Assembly: GCA_033765305.1 (NCBI GenBank)
Contig: JANRID010000027.1
Coordinates: 1 to 44,282, forward strand
Origin: RDXT01 sp033765305
GTDB lineage: Bacteria > Bacteroidota > Bacteroidia > J057
Direction: 5' to 3'
Length of the DNA stretch: 44,282 nt
Positions 39,889 through 44,282 of this stretch are shown here, piece by piece (position 1 is the first letter of the stretch; each line of letters begins with the position of its first letter). The notes under the pieces are model-generated. The model had not been told where the DNA came from and did no database searches. It was given only the letters and a program-made list of their open reading frames with translations. Position numbers and translations under genes: made by a program.

Positions 39889-40010
39889 TATCTACGATGT
39901 TAGCGGTATTTCCGCTCATCACCAAGCCCGCCGGAAGCCCGGACAGCATGGCACAGGATGCGGACGGCTGCCGGCAGCGGCAGCTTTGCCCGGGCAGATG
40001 GCGCAGCCTG

Positions 40011-40042
40011 TTGATGCAGTCGCCCGAATTTTCGTAGTTTTG
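40011..40042 (+). promoter_or_regulatory. Promoter of the GT-C-like membrane gene
   Basis: TTG (40011-40013), 21 bp, then TAGTTTTG (40035-40042), an exact -7 box. The predicted start coincides with the GTG at 40049, so the message may be leaderless. Confidence 0.6.
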
Positions 40043-40048
40043 CCGCCT

Positions 40049-42352
40049 GTGATCAAGCGACTGAGAACATATCTGCCGGGGCTGCTGCTGCTCCTTATCG
40101 GCGCAGCCGTGCTGTACGCCTTTTTCGGGCGGGTCCTCTCCTACTCCAACCAGTATTTCTTCGGAAACGGGGAGGATGCCTTCAAAAACTACTTCACGCC
40201 CGCCTGGTACATCAAGTACGACAGCGGGCTGCATTTTTCGGGGATGAATCATCCCTACGGGGAGCACATCCTCTATACGGACAACCAGCCGCTGATTTCG
40301 CTGATCCTGGGCTGGGTGCACCGGCACATCACCCCCGTTGCCGACATCACCGTCTCCATCCTCAACCTGCTGATGGTGGTTTCGATGCTGGGCTGCATGT
40401 GGTTTCTGTACAAAATCGGGCGTCTGCTGCTGCTGCCGGCCTGGTACGCGATTCCCGTGGCGGTCGTTCTGGCGCTGCTGTCGCCGCAGATCCACCGGCT
40501 GACGGCGCATTACGCGCTGAGCTACACGGTGTATATCCCGATGCTGTGGTACGCGCTGCTGCGCGCCGTGCAGCCGCAGGCGCCCCGCGTCCGCTGGACC
40601 GCCATCGCCATGGGCATCATCCTGATCTGGGGCTTCATCCATGCCTATTACCTGATGATCGGGGCGCTGCTGGGGCTTTCGTTCTGGCTGGTGCAGGCGC
40701 TGGTGGAGCGCCGGCAGGGCGGAAAACGGATCCGGCAGCATCTGCTGCTGGGCCTGCTGACGGCAGCCGTTCCGGTGCTGCTGTTTCAGGGCTTTATGGC
40801 CGCCACCGACCCGGTCACCGACCGGCCGGCCAATCCCTACGGATTTTTCACCTACCGGGCGCTGCTGCATACGGTATTTCTGCCGGTGCACGGGCCGTTC
40901 CGGGAGGCCTGGCGGCGCTTTTTCCCCGGCATGCCGCCGGACGAGATGGAAGGCTTCGCCTATGTGGGGCTGACGGCCACGGTCGTGGGCGTGCTGGGCG
41001 TGGTGCGGATCGTCCGCTACCTGCGGCGGCGGGGATTCCGGCGCGCGTTCCGGCCGGCGCTGCCTGCCGGGCTCGGCGTGTCGGTAGGCGCCGGGGTGCT
41101 CATGCTGATCTTTTCGATGGCGATCCCCTTCATCTGGGGCATGGAATTCCTGCTCGACCTGATGCCGCCGCTGCGGCAGTTCCGCTCGCTCGGGCGCTTC
41201 GCCTGGATTTTTTACTACCTCTTCACCATGTACGCAGCCGTGTATCTGTACCTGATTGTCAGGCGGGTCCGGATGCGGGGGCTGCGGGCGGTGTCAACCG
41301 GCATTGCCGTGATCGCGCTGGGATTCTGGGGCTGGGAAGCGGCGCTGCACCTGGATGCGCACACGCGGATCATCCGAGCGGCGAAGAAGAGCAATTTTTT
41401 TGTCGGCAAGGATGTCAATCCGCGCGCGCTGCTGATCGAGGCAGGCGTCAAGCCGGAAGACTTCCAGGCGGTGCTGCCGGTGCCGGTCTTCAACATCGGC
41501 TCGGAAAAATTCAATTCCCGCAACATCTCCCCCGACGTCAACCGCCAGGCCTTCAAGCTGGCCTACGATACCGGGCTGCCGCTGGCCTGCGGCGCCATGT
41601 CGCGCACCTCCGTCACCCACTCGCTGCGCCTGGTGCAGATCCAGAGCAGCGAGCTGATCCCCAAGCGCATCCTCGAAGATCTCCGCGATCCCCGGCCCCT
41701 GCTCATTCTCAAGCAGAACAATACCGTCCTCACCTGGGAGCAGCAGCAGCTCATCGCCCGCGCGAAACCGCTGATCGAGAAGCCCGACTTCTCCCTCTAC
41801 AGCCTGCCGCTGGAGCTGCTGCAAAGCACTGCGCCTGCATTTATCAGCCGCTTCGAAGCCGGGCGCGATACCCTGCTGCGCTACGGCGATTTCTATTCGC
41901 CGCAGCCGGTCAAGTGGGTGCACTACGACTGCTTCGACGCCGGCGGCAATCCGGAGTTTGCCGCTTCGGTCAAAACCCTGCGCAAAGGGCACCTGCTGGT
42001 CTTCGACGGGCCGGTGCCGGTGGCTGAAGCCGTGCACGCATCGGTCTGGGTGCAGGCCGACAAGCGCTATCCCGGATTTCCGCACTGGATCATCAAGGAA
42101 TACAGCCCCGACGGCAAACTCCTGGCCAACGAATCGTATCCAGTGATGTTCTCCACCCAGGTATTCGACGACTGGGTGCGGGGCGATGTGGATTATCAGG
42201 TCAAACAGCCCGGCAACCGCCTCGAACTCTACATTGGCGGCCAGTACATCGCCGTGGAATCCCTGCTGATCGCGCCGGTGCATACGGATTTGTACCTCCC
42301 GCTCAACGGGCGCTACCGCCTGATGTTCAACAACTATTATCTTGCGCCCTGA
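40049..42352 (+). CDS. Polytopic membrane protein, GT-C-type glycosyltransferase-like
   Basis: 767 aa from GTG 40049 (VIKRLRTYLPGLLLLLIGAA). About ten to twelve membrane segments fill residues 1-440 (LILGWVHRHITPVADITVSI, WYAIPVAVVLALLSPQIHRL, ILIWGFIHAYYLMIGALLGL), with a FGNGEDAFKNYFTPAW motif near residue 38 that resembles the first extracytoplasmic loop of GT-C enzymes. The C-terminal 320 residues are soluble and extracytoplasmic. The neighbour is a GT2 gene 11 bp downstream, so the pair likely makes or moves lipid-linked sugar. No exact family was recognised; confidence is in the membrane topology rather than the reaction. Confidence 0.8.
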   Translation: MIKRLRTYLPGLLLLLIGAAVLYAFFGRVLSYSNQYFFGNGEDAFKNYFTPAWYIKYDSGLHFSGMNHPYGEHILYTDNQPLISLILGWVHRHITPVADITVSILNLLMVVSMLGCMWFLYKIGRLLLLPAWYAIPVAVVLALLSPQIHRLTAHYALSYTVYIPMLWYALLRAVQPQAPRVRWTAIAMGIILIWGFIHAYYLMIGALLGLSFWLVQALVERRQGGKRIRQHLLLGLLTAAVPVLLFQGFMAATDPVTDRPANPYGFFTYRALLHTVFLPVHGPFREAWRRFFPGMPPDEMEGFAYVGLTATVVGVLGVVRIVRYLRRRGFRRAFRPALPAGLGVSVGAGVLMLIFSMAIPFIWGMEFLLDLMPPLRQFRSLGRFAWIFYYLFTMYAAVYLYLIVRRVRMRGLRAVSTGIAVIALGFWGWEAALHLDAHTRIIRAAKKSNFFVGKDVNPRALLIEAGVKPEDFQAVLPVPVFNIGSEKFNSRNISPDVNRQAFKLAYDTGLPLACGAMSRTSVTHSLRLVQIQSSELIPKRILEDLRDPRPLLILKQNNTVLTWEQQQLIARAKPLIEKPDFSLYSLPLELLQSTAPAFISRFEAGRDTLLRYGDFYSPQPVKWVHYDCFDAGGNPEFAASVKTLRKGHLLVFDGPVPVAEAVHASVWVQADKRYPGFPHWIIKEYSPDGKLLANESYPVMFSTQVFDDWVRGDVDYQVKQPGNRLELYIGGQYIAVESLLIAPVHTDLYLPLNGRYRLMFNNYYLAP

Positions 42353-42363
42353 TCCTGACGCGG

Positions 42364-43092
42364 ATGCTGCAGCCCCGTAGCCTCGATATCGTACTGCCCT
42401 GCTACAAGCCCTCCGGCGCGTGGACGGAAGAAATCCTGCAGGCGGGCCAGGCGCTGGCCGGCATGCTGACGGGCGTCCGGCTGCGGCTGATCCTCGTCAA
42501 CGACGGCTCCGGCGAGTATGTCACCGCTGCGCACCTGCGCCAGCTGGAGGCCGGCCTGCCGCAGTTCCTCTACATCGAAAACCCGGTCAACATGGGCAAA
42601 GGCTTCACCCTCCGCCGGGGGGTGGAGGCCTCCGATGCCGAGCTGTGCATCTTCACCGATGTGGATTTCCCCTACACCTTGGAGAGCGTGATGGCCATCT
42701 ACGGCATGCTGCGCAGCGGCACGGACATCGCCATCGGGATCAAGGACGCCGACTACTACCGCAAGCTGCCCCCCGTGCGGGTGCGTATCTCGCGTTTCCT
42801 GCGCTGGCTGTCCGGGGTGTTTCTGCGGATTTCGATTACCGATACCCAGTGCGGCCTCAAAGGCTTCAATGCCCGCGGCAAAGCCGTGTTTCTGCGCACC
42901 ACCATCAACCGCTACCTCGCCGACCTGGAATTCATCTTCCTGGCCGACCGCGAAAAGGGCCTCAGCATGAAGCCTGTGACGGTGCACCTGCGCGAGCATG
43001 TGGTCTTCAGCCGCATCAACCCGAAGATCCTGCTCACTGAAGGCCGGAATTTTATGAAGGTGTGGGCGAAAGCGACTTTCGGCTGGAAATAA
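42364..43092 (+). CDS. Glycosyltransferase family 2 (dolichyl-phosphate/undecaprenyl-phosphate sugar transferase-like)
   Basis: 242 aa. The GT-A fold starts SLDIVLPCYKPSGAW, with LILVNDGSG, NMGKGFTLRRGVEASDAELC, and the metal-binding FTDVDFPYTLESV region. DTQCGLKGFNAR and the Arg-rich tail match Dpm1-type GT2 enzymes. It would transfer a sugar from an NDP donor to a lipid carrier on the cytoplasmic face, supplying the GT-C-like protein. The spacing of 11 bp suggests one operon. Confidence 0.93.
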   Translation: MLQPRSLDIVLPCYKPSGAWTEEILQAGQALAGMLTGVRLRLILVNDGSGEYVTAAHLRQLEAGLPQFLYIENPVNMGKGFTLRRGVEASDAELCIFTDVDFPYTLESVMAIYGMLRSGTDIAIGIKDADYYRKLPPVRVRISRFLRWLSGVFLRISITDTQCGLKGFNARGKAVFLRTTINRYLADLEFIFLADREKGLSMKPVTVHLREHVVFSRINPKILLTEGRNFMKVWAKATFGWK

Positions 43093-43110
43093 CCGTTGCA
43101 CTCCCAGGCT

Positions 43111-44133
43111 ATGACCCTTGACTTCCGCAGCGATACCCTCACGCGCCCGACGCCGGGCATGCGGGCCGCCATGGCCGCCGCGCCGGTCGGCGACGATGTC
43201 TTCGGCGAAGACGAGCTGATGCAGCAGCTCGAAGCCCGGCTGGCGGAGCTATTCGGCAAGGAGGCCGGGCTCTTCTGCCCATCGGGCACGATGTGCAACC
43301 AGATCGCCATCCGCGTGCATACGCGCCCGCAGGACGAGGTCATCTGCGACCGCTATTCGCATGTGTACCTGTACGAAGGCGGCGGAATCATGGCGCATTC
43401 GCTCTGCTCGGTGGCCCTGATCGACGGCCATTACGGTCGGATCACGGCGGAGCAGGTCCGGGCGGCGGTGCGGCCCGACGACCAGCACTTCCCGAACAGC
43501 GCGCTGGTGGTGCTCGAAAACACCGCTAACAAGGGCGGCGGCGCCTGCTACGACCCGGCGGAGATCGCCGCGATCCGGCAGGTCTGCACGGAGCAGGGCC
43601 TGGCCCTGCACCTCGACGGGGCGCGAATTTTCAATGCCCTGGCCGCCACGGGCGGCAGCCCGGCGCAGTACGGCCCCTGGTTCGACACCATTTCGGTGTG
43701 CCTCTCCAAAGGGCTGGGGGCACCGGTGGGCTCGGTGCTGCTCGGCAGCCGGGCGCATATTGCGCGGGCGCGGCGCATCCGGAAGTTCATGGGCGGCGGC
43801 ATGCGCCAGGTAGGCATGCTAGCAGCCGCGGGGCTCTACGCGCTCGACCACCACATCGGGCGGCTGGCCGACGACCACCGCCGGGCGGCAGTGCTGGCCG
43901 ACACCCTGCGCAGCTGCGCCTGGGTGACGGATGTCATGCCCGTGCAGACGAATATTGTGGGCTTCCGCCCGGACCCGGCGCAGATGCCCGTGGAGGCCTG
44001 GCTGGAGCGGCTCCGGACGCGGGGCCTGCTGGGCGGCAATTTCGGAGGCGGCTATATCCGCCTGGTCACCCACCTCGACCTCGACGATGCCATGCTGGAG
44101 GAAGCTGTATCGGTGCTGCGCAGCCTGATCTGA
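43111..44133 (+). CDS. ltaE: Low-specificity L-threonine aldolase
   Basis: 340 aa from ATG 43111 (MTLDFRSDTLTRPTPGMRAA); the TTG at 43096 adds five residues. PLP-binding Lys200 sits in ISVCLSKGLGAPVGSVL, with the phosphate loop FCPSGTMCNQIAI, the ring-stacking His in YSHVYLYEGGG, and Asp of LALHLDGARIFNAL. It splits threonine or allo-threonine to glycine and acetaldehyde in the cytoplasm. It follows the GT2 gene by 18 bp but is functionally unrelated, so co-transcription is possible yet incidental. Confidence 0.96.
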   Translation: MTLDFRSDTLTRPTPGMRAAMAAAPVGDDVFGEDELMQQLEARLAELFGKEAGLFCPSGTMCNQIAIRVHTRPQDEVICDRYSHVYLYEGGGIMAHSLCSVALIDGHYGRITAEQVRAAVRPDDQHFPNSALVVLENTANKGGGACYDPAEIAAIRQVCTEQGLALHLDGARIFNALAATGGSPAQYGPWFDTISVCLSKGLGAPVGSVLLGSRAHIARARRIRKFMGGGMRQVGMLAAAGLYALDHHIGRLADDHRRAAVLADTLRSCAWVTDVMPVQTNIVGFRPDPAQMPVEAWLERLRTRGLLGGNFGGGYIRLVTHLDLDDAMLEEAVSVLRSLI

Positions 44134-44186
44134 TCCCGGCGAAAAATTTTTTTTCCCGGCAGGTGCAGCAGATGAAAAAATCCTGC

Positions 44187-44194
44187 TATATTTG
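44187..44194 (+). promoter_or_regulatory. -7 element of the tRNA-Phe gene
   Basis: TATATTTG is an exact TAnnTTTG box, 21 bp before the tRNA 5' end. No clear -33 TTG is found. Confidence 0.5.
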
Positions 44195-44215
44195 CACTCC
44201 ACAACTCAGTCACAC

Positions 44216-44282
44216 GGTGAGGTAGCTCAGTTGGTAGAGCAATGGACTGAAAATCCATGTGTCGCCGGTTCGATTCCGGCCC
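44216..44282 (+). tRNA. tRNA-Phe (anticodon GAA), cut by the window edge
   Basis: Acceptor GGTGAGG, D-arm GCTCAGTTGGTAGAGC, anticodon arm ATGGA-CTGAAAA-TCCAT (GAA), variable GTGTC, T-arm GCCGG-TTCGATT-CCGGC. The 3' acceptor strand after the first CC is beyond the window. Confidence 0.95.

Overview
The window is chromosomal DNA from a GC-rich member of the Bacteroidota; a gliding or Saprospiria-like lineage is my inference. Supporting signs are type IX secretion (T9SS) C-terminal sorting domains on four proteins, one of them the gliding-associated CHU_C type, the Bacteroidota-restricted DUF4295 protein beside rpmG, outer-membrane barrel genes, Bacteroidota-type promoters (TTG/TTTG, 19-21 bp, then TAnnTTTG, here often TATCTTTC or TATCTTGC), and no obvious Shine-Dalgarno sequences. 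GC-rich third codon positions create very long antisense open frames, which were discarded.

Layout. 1-6285 (minus): a GH3/beta-lactamase peptidoglycan-recycling fusion running off the left edge, then a five-part ThuA / sugar dehydrogenase / PKD / cytochrome c / carbohydrate-binding lipoprotein. 6456-8325 (plus): a Uma2 nuclease-like gene and a DUF4143 ATPase behind an AT-rich operator-like repeat. 8320-20450 (minus): a 7TM-AraC regulator, a secreted YG-repeat protein, an acyl-CoA thioesterase, the DUF1800-DUF1501 export pair, and a three-gene surface operon (beta-helix T9SS protein, large lipoprotein, DUF5723 barrel). 20511-21548: DUF4295, rpmG, a predicted ~108-nt small RNA, then an AT-rich regulatory region with inverted repeats. 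21548-22870 (plus): an unrecognised protein with a nucleoside-deoxyribosyltransferase/TIR-like C-terminus. 22874-28783: a CHU_C protein, elaA, peptidase T and a PLP decarboxylase. 29055-31024: a small lipoprotein, then a DUF433/DUF5615 toxin-antitoxin-like cassette between two copies of a repeat with REP-like hairpins. 31025-34326 (plus): lgt, barrel/lipoprotein/barrel genes and an orphan LytTR regulator. 34334-44133: an NAD(P)-binding protein, a LamG T9SS protein, a six-hairpin glycosidase facing a GntR/LacI-type regulator, a membrane GT-C-like protein with a GT2 glycosyltransferase, and threonine aldolase. A tRNA-Phe(GAA) is cut by the right edge.

How it works together. Much of the content is envelope and secretion biology: T9SS cargo, lipoproteins with the enzyme (Lgt) that lipidates them, barrels, cell-wall recycling and surface polysaccharide synthesis, interspersed with housekeeping genes. 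The accessory and least explained parts are the repeat-bracketed DUF433/DUF5615 cassette, the Uma2 + DUF4143 pair with its operator, and the NDT/TIR-like protein with its long AT-rich control region next to the small-RNA locus. None of these can be proven a new system from sequence alone. The last two are the best candidates.
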